Positions 1 through 9,577 are shown, counted from the first letter of the stretch. The stretch: DNA of 11,464 nucleotides from Cerioporus squamosus (GCA_022592435.1 JABYQS010000903.1:1-11464); one strand, 5' to 3'. Notes: generated by a model not told the origin, from the letters alone. Numbers and translations: made by a program.

Positions 1-19
1 CACCGGCCCGACCCCGGCG

Positions 20-3000
20 ATGGCGCTCAAGCTGACGACGACGAGCCGCTACGTGCTCCTCGTCCTCGTCATCATCGTCAGTCGCCCCTCTCTGGCATCC
101 GCCCGGACACTCACCCACGCCCTTCGCAGATCGGCCTGCACTCGATCCTCAGCTTCACACACGCAGACTACGGCCGCGCCACCTCGTTCAAGCACATCGC
201 CTCCCAGCTCTCCTGGGGCTCCCCTCCTCCGACGCCGTCCCCGACGAGTACTATGTCCTCGACCCCGACACGAACCATCCGGACACGCTCCTCAGTCGCC
301 GCGCGAACGCCACCATCCTCATGCTCGCCCGCAACTCCGACGTGGACAACGCCGTGCGGAGCGCACGCAGGCTGGAGGACCGGTTCAACAAGAAGTTTGG
401 CTACCGTGGTGTCTTCTGAACGAGGAGCCGTTCTCGGACGAGTTCAAAACGTGAGCGGTCGTCTCTTTCCCACTCTTCCTCTCCGTCTCTTCCTTCGCGG
501 AGCTGTCGCTCTTCTCGCGCATTCATAACCCAAGAGCGGACTGTGGACCACGCCATCTGCACCCGCGTTCGTCGCTGCGCCTACAGGTACATCGGAAGCA
601 GTGCTGTAACGGTACTGTAACGGCATGTCTGTATGGATGCCATCCGCGTACCCATGACGTCCCCCTGGTTCCTCGCGCATCTATGCGACGCTTTTGGCGT
701 ACGTAGCACTGCGTAGTCCAGGGCGCTGGCCTCAGTCAGGGCGGCGACGAACATCCGCGACCAGAGCTGCGTGTGTCCTTCTCTTTCCCCCACCGAGTTG
801 TGTTGCTGAGTCCTCCGTGATTCATGGGAGGACTACCTCTACGCCTGGCGTTCGCGGTCATCATCCATTCGGGGTCCGTCGTACCTGCGCGACGCCGTAC
901 TGAACTGATCCAGTTCGAATCTGTCCGCTGTGAGCAGATAGAGCAGATTACGGGCTCTGGTCGTATGTGGTATCCGCATGTCGAAACGCGCGCAGGGTAC
1001 CGGACCAGTGTCGGTCCCAAATTCTTCTTACTGGAGACTTTGCTCCTCAAGTACTGTCGCTCAGCGTGAAAAGGTCCAGAGCATTGGGCACGCGCGACTG
1101 CTACCGATCGCCCCGTTCTGAGTTTCCGTTCACAGGTGTCTCGCATCCTCCTTCCTCTGCTTTGTCGTCGTGATTTAGCGGATTTCTGGCTGCACCTGCC
1201 GCTCCGTGGCACATGGGCACAGTGCGCGGTAGCCTTCACCGAACGCGAGCATGTGGCGCAGCCGCTGGGCCTATGTAGCCAGCTCTCGGCGCTGGTTTGC
1301 CAGGGATTGTCCCGGGGCGTATCTTCGCGGAGCCGTCGTGCCCTTGCCTCGGTCTTGAATCATGAGAGGAATCTACCATGGTTCCCCGTCCGCGGCGCCA
1401 ACAGCTACATCGGCACCAGTACTGTGACGGCATGTCAGTACGGATGCCAGCACGTCCGCTCACATCTCGACATCGTTCCTCGCACCTACGCGACGCGGCC
1501 CTGCGCAGCCCAGGGGTGCTGTTCATGGGCACGAGCAGCGCACGGGAACGTGACAGGGATCTCGTGTGCCGTCCGCATGTGGGCCGCTTCGCCAAGTCCT
1601 TCAAGGCCGGTCCGGGACTCGAGGGTTTCATCGCACACTGGCAACCTGCGTAGCGACGAGTATTGTGTGTCCTGTTACTCGTTACTCGGTCTCTGTCTCT
1701 CCCATCCTGTCATCCAGCTTCCGCTGGTTCTCGGTCCATGAGAGAGATCGTTACCGCGCCTTCGGTACCCCGTGTTTTACCACGGGGTCGAAAACAACCA
1801 TTGGTCGGAGGCCGTGACCTTCTTCGCGCATGTACATCCACGGCCTGCGCAGTCCGGAGCGCATCGGCGAAGTGAGGGGCGATCCGGACCTGCGTTGGAC
1901 TTGCGTGCTAGAGCTGTGGCGGAAGCGGGCTCCAGGGGATCGGGAGCGCGAGACTAGTCCCCGATGTTCGTGGTGTGTGAGAAGACGTGCGCATCGACGC
2001 AGGCCACAGCCAGTCCCAGAGATATCTCCTGATGTCGTTAACCCGATACGGAGTCTGGATCCAGAGTACTAGCGTGCACTGCACGCATCCCGCCTCTCGT
2101 CTCTCGCCGGACTTCCTCGTGCTGGTTGTCAAGGAGCGTCGCGCGCAGGTCTTGCATGAGAGGCGTTCTCCTGGAGCCTGCCACGGAATCGAGTGGGCGC
2201 GAACATTGACAGGATGTGGTGGTTAAGCACTCGGTCATTCAGATCGCGGAATCGGTTGTTGGCAAGGGACCACACCCGGCTCTTGTGCTGTCTGCTTCTC
2301 TGAGCATGCGCCTTTTGTTTGGAATTGTGGTTTTTTTAGTTCCGTCCAGGCCCATGCGCTGGGTCGTTCGTACTTGCTGCGATGCCAGTCCCAAGCGTGC
2401 CTTCGCAGCGTTGGCCATCGAAGAGCCCTAACATTCCCTTCGTCCCGTCCCATCTCATTGTCCCCTTCACTGCGAATCCGTGCGCTGACCCCTCCGCCTT
2501 CCCACAGACGCGTGAGCAACGTGATAAACGGCGAGGTCATCTTCGGGCTCGTCCCGCGCGAGCACTGGTACCAGCCCGAGTGGATCGACGAGGCGCGCGC
2601 GACCGCCGGGCGCGAGAAGATGGTCGCGGACAACATCATCTACGGCGGGAGCGTGAGCTACCGGAACATGTGCCGCTTCAACTCCGGGGTGCGTCCCGCG
2701 TCATCCGTCTTCGGGCGAGCGCTGACAGGCGCGCACGCAGTTCTTCTACAGGCACCCGCTGCTGCAGCAGTACAAGTGGTACTGGCGCGTGGAGCCGGAC
2801 GTGCACTTCCACTGCGACATCGACTTTGACCCATTCCTGTTCATGGAGGACCACAACAAGACTTACGGTGCGTCCTTCCTCGCTGCTGCGTTTCTGCCGC
2901 TGACGCGCGCGGACAGCGTTCACGATCACGATGTACGAGTTCGGGGCGACGATCCCGACGCTGTGGGACAGCGTGAAGGAGTTCGTGCAGGAGAACGCGC

Positions 3001-3550
3001 AGTACGTCGCGCGCGACAACGCGATGGGCTACATGTCCGAGGACGGCGGGAACACGTACAACAACTGCCACTGTGCGTCTCCCTCCGACCCCTTGTTGAC
3101 TGACATCTGACGCGCGCAGTCTGGAGCAACTTCGAGATCGCGGACATGGACTTCTGGCGGAGCGAGGCGTACTCGAAGTTCTTCGAGCACCTCGACAGGA
3201 AGGGCGGGTTCTACTACGAGGTGCGTCCGTCCCTGGTCCGTCGCCTTGCCCGCGGATGCTGACGCGCCTGCGGCTGCAGCGCTGGGGCGACGCGCCGGTG
3301 CACAGCATCGCGGCCGCGCTCTTCCAGAGCAAGGAGCAGATCCACTTCTTTGACGAGATCGGGTACGAGCACAACCCGTACACGCACTGTCCCAAGGGCG
3401 AGGGCGCGTGGGCGCGCGGGAAGTGCGGGTGCGACCCCAAGCGCAGTTTCGGTGCGTGTCCTGGTCGTTTCCACCTGTGCGATGCTGACTGCCGGGGCAG
3501 ACTACGACGGGTACTCGTGCATGCGGCAGTGGGAGCGTATGTGGCGGTGA
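20..3550 (+). CDS. Alpha-1,2-mannosyltransferase, KRE2/MNT1/KTR type (GT15), 8 exons
   Basis: Golgi type II enzyme moving mannose from GDP-mannose onto O- and N-linked mannan chains (family knowledge). My exons are 20-76, 130-450, 2508-2688, 2741-2867, 2917-3072, 3120-3220, 3280-3451 and 3501-3550; all junctions are GT-AG and in phase, giving about 388 residues once two one-base gaps in exon 2 are allowed for, near the usual family length. Residues 11-28 are hydrophobic (signal anchor). Visible family blocks are RANATILMLARNSD, LNEEPFSDEFK, WYWRVEPDVHFHCD (EPD metal motif, residues 205-207, bases 2792-2800), HFWSNFEIADMDFW (Glu287 is equivalent to the proposed nucleophile of yeast Kre2) and RWGDAPVHSIA (His323, metal ligand by analogy). 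The start at 20 is the only Met ahead of the anchor. Which KRE2/KTR paralogue it is cannot be told. The frame breaks near 215-219 and 411-418 are either sequence errors or early decay; everything downstream is intact. Confidence 0.93.
451..2507 (+). other. Oversized intron 2 of the GT15 gene (2,057 bp)
   Basis: The donor GTGAGC follows ...GAGTTCAAAAC and the acceptor CCTTCCCACAG precedes ACGCGTGAGC; the split codon gives Thr and the family sequence continues without loss on both sides. A good branch site (CTGAC, about 2485) and pyrimidine tract precede the acceptor. The six other introns of the gene are 47-59 bp, so about 2 kb of extra DNA sits here. I find no credible gene in it on either strand: open frames are short, and coding-like composition and domains are absent. 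It holds diverged internal repeats (separate entry) and several scattered copies of a short CATGRGAGG-like motif (about 823, 1363, 1738, 2156). Confidence 0.85.
492..1497 (+). repeat. Diverged direct repeat inside intron 2 (copies about 492-691 and 1322-1497)
   Basis: Both copies contain, in the same order, CTTCGCGGAGCYGTCG, then TACATCGG followed by CAGTRCTGTRACGG, then CGGCATGTCWGTAYGGATGCC, then TTCCTCGC followed by CTAYGCGACGC. The copies lie about 820 bp apart and differ by many substitutions and small gaps, so they are old. A weaker third match (CTTCGCGCATGTACATC, then CTGCGCAGTCC) starts near 1822. The pattern suggests one or more decayed mobile or satellite-like units, but I cannot see terminal inverted repeats or a target-site duplication that would name the element. 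Confidence 0.55.
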
Positions 3551-4069
3551 GGGCTGCGCACGGCGCTGGCGGTGAGTAGCCTCGTGGCGTGGGGATCTGC
3601 GAGATGGGGCGACATCTCTCCGATTGACCGTCTGGCTCTACAGAGAGTGGGTGTGTACAGAGAATCGGTGTGTACGTGAGGGTGGGTGTGTACAGAGAGT
3701 GGGTGTGTACGTGCGGGCGGGGAGCTCCTCGCAGGGGGGCTGTCCCCGGTGTATGTTCTAGCAGGACAATGTTCGAGCAGTGTATTCAAGCTGGCGACTT
3801 CGCAGGGGACCCGGAATCGGGCATGTAGTAGATGGCAAATATATTTCGTTGCGTACACGACACAACGGCCTCTGCAGCAAACCACAGATCTCGCGCAAGA
3901 AACATCTCGCTCGAACGGGCGCCTAATGGCACAGCACTTGGCCGTCGTCCCCACCGCTCGCAGCCTGCCTCCTGCCACCACCATCTCGCGGCTCTTCTGC
4001 TCTCGGACTCGCCTGGCTGCTCTCTGTGGTTCTGGCGAGCACATGCAAGACGTCTAGGCGGATGGGACT
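3551..4069. other. Intergenic space between convergent genes
   Basis: This stretch lies after the stop of the plus-strand mannosyltransferase and beyond the last possible minus-strand exon. It should hold both 3' untranslated ends. Apart from the minisatellite at 3642-3716, I see no gene and no clear poly(A) signal. Confidence 0.6.
3642..3716. repeat. Short minisatellite, about 17-18 bp period, 4 copies
   Basis: GGTGTGTAC recurs at 3650, 3667, 3685 and 3702, embedded in GAGTGGGTGTGTACAGAGA and GGTGTGTACGTGAGGG variants. Pairs of units form a 35-36 bp higher-order repeat present twice. It sits about 100 bp after the mannosyltransferase stop codon, so it is probably in or near the 3' UTR. Confidence 0.8.
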
Positions 4070-4487
4070 TCAATTCAGGGTGTACATACAGGTGACTCGG
4101 AGTTGGCTTCGGAGAAGCTTCGATCTCGCGGTCGGTTTCGTACTCTGCGCGAGGCTGCGGGGACGAAGGACGCAGTGTAGGTGGAGCGAGTGCGGTGCTC
4201 TGTGCAGAGCAGCGACGAAGACGACCTGTACAGACGAGGAACACGCGCGTCAGATGTGCACAGCAGACCCGGGAGAGTTTGCTCACCTCGATGTCGTCCT
4301 GTGCCAGCGTGACGACGGCAGATGCGCTCCCGGGACGACGAGACGGAGGTTCGACATGGTGTAGGTGGATGCGAGTGCTGACAAGGGTGAGAGGATAGCA
4401 CATCGGCCGCTGAAACGACATGCAAGCGACCACTGCTTTCGGCTGTCGTGACAGCTGCCGGGAGCAAGCTTCTCGAGCAAAGACGAC
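4070..4487 (-). other. Candidate alternative terminal exons downstream of the stop
   Basis: Exon-like block 4487-4287 is 201 bp (67 codons, no stop) and begins VVFAREACSRQLS and ends TLAQDDIE. Its donor at 4286 joins acceptor 4226 to an exon starting VVFVAALHRAP, which runs 51 codons to a TGA at 4072-4070. Both are in the same phase (0) as the end of the exon ending at 4973, so splicing from 4973 to 4487 would give a different, longer C-terminus than the main model. A further block, 4689-4550 (start VVFARDCGSRPLS), is 140 bp and does not keep frame. These may be mutually exclusive last exons or decaying copies. Confidence 0.35.
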
Positions 4488-4972
4488 CTGCACGTACACA
4501 AAGAGGTGAGCCGTCGTGGATCGAAGAGCTGGGAGGAGAGTCTACTCACATCGGCCTTGTCAGCGTGCAGTCGAAGAGCAGGAAGCCAGATGAGGACACA
4601 CTTGATACGGGCCATCTGGGGATCAGCACACGAGCGGCATTGTGCCTCCTTGACAGAGGCCGGGAGCCACAATCTCGAGCAAAGACAACCTGCACATGCA
4701 AGAAAGAGGTGAGCCACGGGCGATTCTGACATGCTCGGAGAAGAGTTCACTCACATCGGTGTCATTAGCCCGCAGTCAACTTGGAGTCGGGAGGCAGACG
4801 ACGACGTGCTTGACTTGGGTCGGAAGTGTCTGGCGATGGGCACACAAGCCGGCCCTCGACGACACCGTGAGTGTGAGTGGCCATGATTGAGTTCTCGAGC
4901 AGAGCGGCCTGCACACATGAGGAAGAGGTGAGTTTCCGATAATCAGGACACGCCGCAGAAGACCTTACTCAC
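4226..4972 (-). repeat. Tandem intron-plus-exon cassettes at the 3' end of the minus-strand gene
   Basis: Four successive cassettes begin with a GTGAGT or GTGAGC donor (bases 4972, 4754, 4549, 4286), carry a 61-65 bp intron ending in GTGCAG or GTACAG, and continue into an exon. In three, the intron contains RRCTCACCTCTT. The exon starts are related: GCCGCTCTGCTCGAGAA, GTTGTCTTTGCTCGAGA, GTCGTCTTTGCTCGAGAA and GTCGTCTTCGTCGCTGC. Acceptors lie at 4909, 4690, 4488 and 4226, a spacing of 202-262 bp. A more distant relative of the intron occurs at 5194-5256. The array probably arose by serial duplication of the last intron and exon. Confidence 0.7.
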
Positions 4973-7256
4973 CCAGATGTCTACGCCGTCTTCAGCGCAC
5001 GGTAGAGACAGCCCGAGATAGCGGATCTGGTTGCTGACAACCTGCGTCATGCGATGCAGCAGGATCACGGCGTGCAACAGCCATGCGCTGTGCCACGTCG
5101 CACTCATTTCACAATGGAACGGGAGCACATACCGGAAGTGTTTGGGAGCCGGACGATGTGCTGCGATGGCATCAACATACAGAGCTTGAAGGGCTGTGGG
5201 CGTGAGCATGAGGTGAGCAAGCACATTGTTGGCTCGGACTCGTGCATTCTACTCACCTCGATGTCTCTCGCACTTCTGATAGACAACTACGGCCCATGAT
5301 CCGCTGCATGAACCGTGCACCGGGCGACGCGGGAGTACGGACAGGGGTTAAAGGTGGGTAACATATGGAAGGGAATCGCAGACGCGACAGCGCAGTCGGA
5401 GTGCGGCCGCAAGACTCACACGGCGGGGCATCCGAAGTTTTGCCACATGGGCAATGCGCTGCGTCTGCACGACAGTGTCGTAGAGCGAGCGCGGAACATG
5501 ATGGAGCCTAGAAGACGTCGTGCGCCGGTTTTGGACTCACCAAGAAGGGTCTGAATGATGCATGGACGAGCGGGTGATGCTGCAGCGCGTGTGAGGGGTG
5601 CGAAAGAATATGGCAACGGATGATGGGAGGAGAGTGTGGCGGTCACTCGCGCTCTATATCCCTCGGGACTTGGGTGAGTGTGCGGCATGTATCCAAGGTG
5701 GGTGACACTCACCAAGCTCTGTGTCCTCCGACTCCAGATAGACTTGGATGCTTGAAGTGTCGTAGGTATGTAGTGTCGAGTGCAAGGAATACAACTTCGG
5801 TGCAGCAGTGCAAGGTAGGGAGGGAGAGGCGAGAACAGCCGCAGAGTCCAGACGCCCTGGTTTTGGGGTCGGACATTAGGCCGCGGATAACCAACTCACC
5901 GCCTTCGGCTCGTGCGCGTGAGATATTGAGCGCGTCTGGCCTGCCGATCCCTCGCTTGCATCATAGTCTTGGTGAGCAAACAACGACGGGCCTGAAGCAA
6001 AGGTCCATCTTCATAGTTCAGAGTGAAGTTGCTACTACTATGCATGGACATGAGGTTCGATCTCTGCTGCTGTCGCAACCCTCCACACTCCGTCAGACCA
6101 TGCCAGCCACGTCCGATCCTTGAACATCATCGGCAATGGACCCCGTGGAACTAGCTCACCAGCGCTCTCCGCCTCGCCCTCAACCGACTTTGCGCTCTTC
6201 GGACCGTTCCGCTCATATCGCCTCGGGCGGAGGTTCTCCGCATCAGGGTGGGGCAGCCGCCTGCCAATATCACGCCGTCCGTAGTCCGGAGACGGAGTGG
6301 GAAAGAGGACACCGGGACAGGCATGCGCAACATCCTGCTTGGCAGCGGAAAGCTCGTCGGCTGTTGCAGGTGCAAAGTAGAGCTGGCCCGACGTGCAGAG
6401 GTCGATGAGGAGTCGGATCTCCTTCACGGTGAGCCACTTTGGGTTGCGGAAGATGACCTCCGGAGGCCAGCCAACAGCCTTCACATTGAAGCGGAGGAAG
6501 ACCCGCTGCTGGAAGCTTCGGGCGGTCCAGGCCATCTTGGCATCCAGATATCCCGTCTCGTAAGCTGTGCCCGTGCCATTCAGAATTGAAGAACTCGTGG
6601 CGGCGCCAGAGCAATCTGATGAACTCACCGAGCATTCCATCAAACAGAGCACGGAGGTAACCCTTCTCTTCTCCCCATGCCGTTGCATATGACGACGTAG
6701 GCAGCTGCACTTTGTATGGGTGGACAAGTGCAGCATGAGACGATGAGCGCGAGAGGTGGTTCATAGTGCCATGAGTGTGCGGCCGGAGACGCATAGTGGA
6801 AGCCTCAAAGCTGCTGGTTCTCTGGGAGGCTCGACCATTGCACTTTATATACCATTGAGACTGGTCCCGGGACAGTATTCTCGAAGCTACTTATTTGCCC
6901 GTTCACCGCAAGGTCAGGACACGGAGTCCAGCTAATACCTGTGGCTGCAGACTTGCTCCTCATTGAACTCGGCACAAGATACGCTCCCTTCACCCACTGT
7001 GAATACCGTCACATCTAAGAATGGTGTGCATGGTCTCGGATGCTAACCGCATATGCCAAGCCGGCCGCTTTTATCTGCTCGGGAAGAGTACTGACCCGGT
7101 CCTCCGTGTTCTCACCAAACGGCCCGCAGAAGTGCAGGTCAAATGGGACATGAAACAAGACAATTTGATTGCAATTGTCTCCGAGAGCAATTAGTATTCC
7201 CTTCAAGAGGTGCTCACTGCTGATCATCGTGAGATGTCCTCTGTAGCTAGTGAAGG
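4765..7256 (-). CDS. Spliced gene of unknown function, 10 exons modelled (5' end open)
   Basis: Reading the minus strand, I join exons 7256-7048, 6996-6907, 6821-6629, 6564-6160, 5991-5900, 5794-5713, 5579-5420, 5303-5257, 5193-4973 and 4908-4765. All nine introns are GT-AG and every phase fits, giving 546 codons and a TAA at 4767-4765. Most donors are GTGAGT or GTGAGC. The best-supported part is 6160-6821, containing AYETGYLDAKMAWTARSFQ, then VGWPPEVIFRNPKWLT, then LLIDLCTSGQLYFAP. This GWP..xxFxNP...L..L...G block resembles the C-terminal part of a large unnamed agaricomycete family I remember; that is recollection, not a search. After it come a basic, low-complexity stretch and a hydrophobic-rich tail (WLLHAVILLHRMTQVV). 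I see no catalytic motif or signal peptide. If translation began at ATG 6794 the product would be 438 residues; the phase-consistent exons upstream argue for a longer protein. Introns 5992-6159, 5580-5712, 5304-5419 and 5795-5899 are long for this genome, so small exons may be missed there. Confidence 0.6.
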
Positions 7257-7447
7257 CTGCACACAGATAGACCCAGCATGCCCGTGAGGAGACAAGACTC
7301 GCGAGTCGAGACGTACATCCCACAGACCCGGAGTCCGGACATGGCAGTGTGCAAGCGGAGATGCTGTGGAATAAAGTGCAGGGCCGGACTATCTCAAGCG
7401 ACACTGGGCCGCGGCGCGACTTGCGCCGCCCAATTCGCTAAGCTAAC

Positions 7448-8364
7448 CCTCGCATCGCTCGACCGCGTACAAATCCGAGTCCAAGTCCTCGGGCTCAGAC
7501 AGCGGTATGTCGTCACCGGGCATTCTGTCCCATACCTGCCGCCGTTCGATGTCATTCACACTGCAAGCCCAGCCCACAAGGAGTTCAGACAAGTTTCCAT
7601 AATCATATTGTACTGCAACCGACCGGCATGTTCAGCAAACCTTCAGCGCGAGATACAGAGGTGTTCTGCTCGACATGTACCAGGCAGTGTGATGTCAGAC
7701 CCTTGCTCCCGCCAAGCCGGAGACGGGACGCTGCCCACATACGGATGGAACGATGCGACCTCGTCAGCATGTGCAGACGGAACCATGCGACGAAACACAC
7801 TCAAGCGGCTCCCACGCAGCTCGGGGCTCGGCTTTGCGTTGTCCTCGACAGGTCAGGCCCGACGCGGCCGCGTCGGGACTCTCGGCTTTGCTAAGGGCGA
7901 GCGCGCTGCACGCCATGACATGGCGGTCGCGACTCGATGTCGCCTATCTGGTGCGCGTGGATGGCTGGCAGCTACACGAAGGACTCAGGCTGCAGCAGAG
8001 TCAGCTCTGTGTCCGGGCGCATGAATGGAGGGATCTCACCATGCTACCATGCCCATGTTGCGGAGCCTGCCTGCACAAGCTGTCGAGCTGGCTGCTGGTC
8101 AGAACAGGCTCGGTCCGAGCGCGTTGAAACTTGAGATCAGTCTGCGCACTGCGGCGACGCTGTCTGCCCGAGCGAAACAGTGCGTACACCTGAACAGAGG
8201 GAGATATATTGCACGCTACACCTGTACGAGGATAGCACATGCCGTTCACCGTGACATGCTGCATCGGTACGGCGCGTGTGCTGCAGCCAGCGATAAATGA
8301 TCCAACTCGAGGCCGTGTGTGCGGCGAGCCAGTGCGCCATCTTGACAGCATGCCTCAGCGGGAC
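7448..8364 (-). CDS. Coding-like fragments, possible 5' exons of the minus-strand gene or a broken relative
   Basis: Several minus-strand pieces look like exons. Exon 8364-8271 joins 8221-8040 in phase through a 49 bp intron; it reads VPLRHAVKMAHWLAAHTASS and later TDLKFQRARTEPVLTSSQLD, and is followed by a fine 50 bp intron (8039-7990, GTGAGA to GCTGACTCTGCTGCAG). The stretch about 7850-7681 reads EDNAKPSPELRGSRLSVFRR. Exon 7560-7448 (acceptor GGGCTTGCAG, 53 bp intron 7613-7561 with CTGAAC branch) reads VWDRMPGDDIPLSEPEDLDS and ends in phase 1, matching the exon that starts at 7256 if one 191 bp intron is spliced out. I could not join all pieces in a single frame; some places show competing open frames. 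Either exons are missed, the sequence has indels, or this is a decayed gene. Confidence 0.3.
7858..7877. other. 20 bp perfect palindrome
   Basis: CCCGACGCGGCCGCGTCGGG reads the same on both strands and contains a NotI-type GCGGCCGC core. In this GC-rich DNA it may be chance; no gene boundary coincides with it. Confidence 0.6.
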
Positions 8365-9391
8365 CTGCGAAGCGCGATGGTCAGAGAACGTCATGCACGT
8401 AGAGTACTCGACGCAGTCACGCATCCAGGGCGTACCGTCGCACAGTGCACGGCTAGCAGAACCGTGCGGCGTCCGTCTGTCCCGGGCAAGTCAGGCCCAA
8501 CCCGAACGACGCATCTCGTACAAATTCCAGCCTGTGTCCGCCCGTCAGCCGCTACACACACCACAAGGAGCGTGCTCGACGCGGGCGTAAGTGTTGTTCG
8601 AATTCTGTCCGCGGCGCAGACAAACTAGCTCGAGATCGTGTGTGCGGCAAGCCGAAGCGCAAAGCTAGCTGCGCAGACCGTGTGCGCCGTGAAGCCCTGC
8701 GATACGTGCTGCTACAGTACGAACACCACATGAAACGTCTGCTTGACGCGACCAGCAAGCGTGCGCACGTACCTTCGCACACGTCCACCTGTCCCAAGCA
8801 ATCTAGACTGGGAGAGCGAAGTCGTCGACGACAGGACGACGTCAGCGGGACGGTGCACGACCCCATGCGTCGACGGTCGCTCTGCGTTTACCTTCGCGCA
8901 TCAACGACACAACTTCCGCGACAGCCTGTCCGCGCCATGCACATCGTGTTCGCGGAACCCGCACCCACGGCCCATGGGACTCTGAGACCCTGGCGGACGG
9001 ACGGACGGACTCTGTTTGCGTGCGCGCCGGGTGCACGAGAAGCTGCCGGCGAGCAGTGGCTCGTCCGTCGCCGTTCCCCGTGTGTGCTCTCGTACATGGG
9101 GTCCTGGGTGTGTCCTCCCTCCCCTACGGGCGCGGGCCGTCAGCTCCCCGAAGACGCACGCGTATGTCCGCGGTGCAAACACTGGTACCAACCGTCGACG
9201 CGGTGCACCGTCAGGGTGCCAACCTTGAACCATGCCGCATGGTGCACGCTCGAACGGCCGACTCGCTGCCGCTGGCAGCACCACTCCGACGTCGGTGCTG
9301 GGCCTGCCGTCCGCGCCACACACGATCTGCAGACGGGGCTCGAGGTGGCTCGCTCGGAGGCTGCCAGTCGCAACGCCGCGTCCCGCGCACC

Positions 9392-9507
9392 GAGTCCCGA
9401 GTCCCGAGCTCGCCGCCGCACATACGGTCTCACCCGCCCGCCGTGCGTGTCCGTGCGACGTCTGTCCCCGGCCCAGTGGTCCTGGAGTCCCGAGTCCCGA
9501 GTCCCGA
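9392..9507. repeat. GAGTCCC heptamer repeats, two clusters
   Basis: GAGTCCC is repeated in tandem at 9392-9408 (two copies plus a partial one) and again at 9485-9507 (three copies plus a partial one), about 90 bp apart. This is a short minisatellite split by unrelated sequence. Confidence 0.8.
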
Positions 9508-9542
9508 CCGAGGGTGGCGCTCTTCGTCATCTCCATCGCCCG

Positions 9543-9577
9543 CCGTGCCCGTGTCCGCGTCCGTGTCCGCGCCCGAA
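9543..9577. repeat. CCGTGY-type hexamer repeat
   Basis: A run of CCGTGC, CCGTGT, CCGCGT, CCGTGT and CCGCGC hexamers without spacing, a degenerate 6 bp microsatellite. Confidence 0.7.

Noticed and set aside
736..1631. Minus-strand frames of 131-167 codons inside GT15 intron 2
   Set aside because: They are Arg/Ser/Pro rich, have no domains, and lie across degenerate repeats; better seen as noncoding.
451..2507. Intron 2 contents as a mobile intron or intact transposon
   Set aside because: No transposase, reverse transcriptase or homing-endonuclease reading frame, and no clear terminal repeats or target-site duplication could be seen by eye.
2841..3440. Minus-strand frame of 199 codons opposite the mannosyltransferase exons
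   Set aside because: It is an antisense shadow of a strongly conserved coding sequence.
6843..6850. TATATAAAG on the minus strand upstream of ATG 6794, as a promoter
   Set aside because: It falls inside a likely intron (6822-6906) between exons that join in phase, so a core promoter is less likely. It stays possible if the gene really starts at 6794.
7411..7429. Hairpin GCGGCGC-GACTT-GCGCCGC
   Set aside because: Seven-bp GC stems are common by chance in this composition and it sits in a presumed intron.
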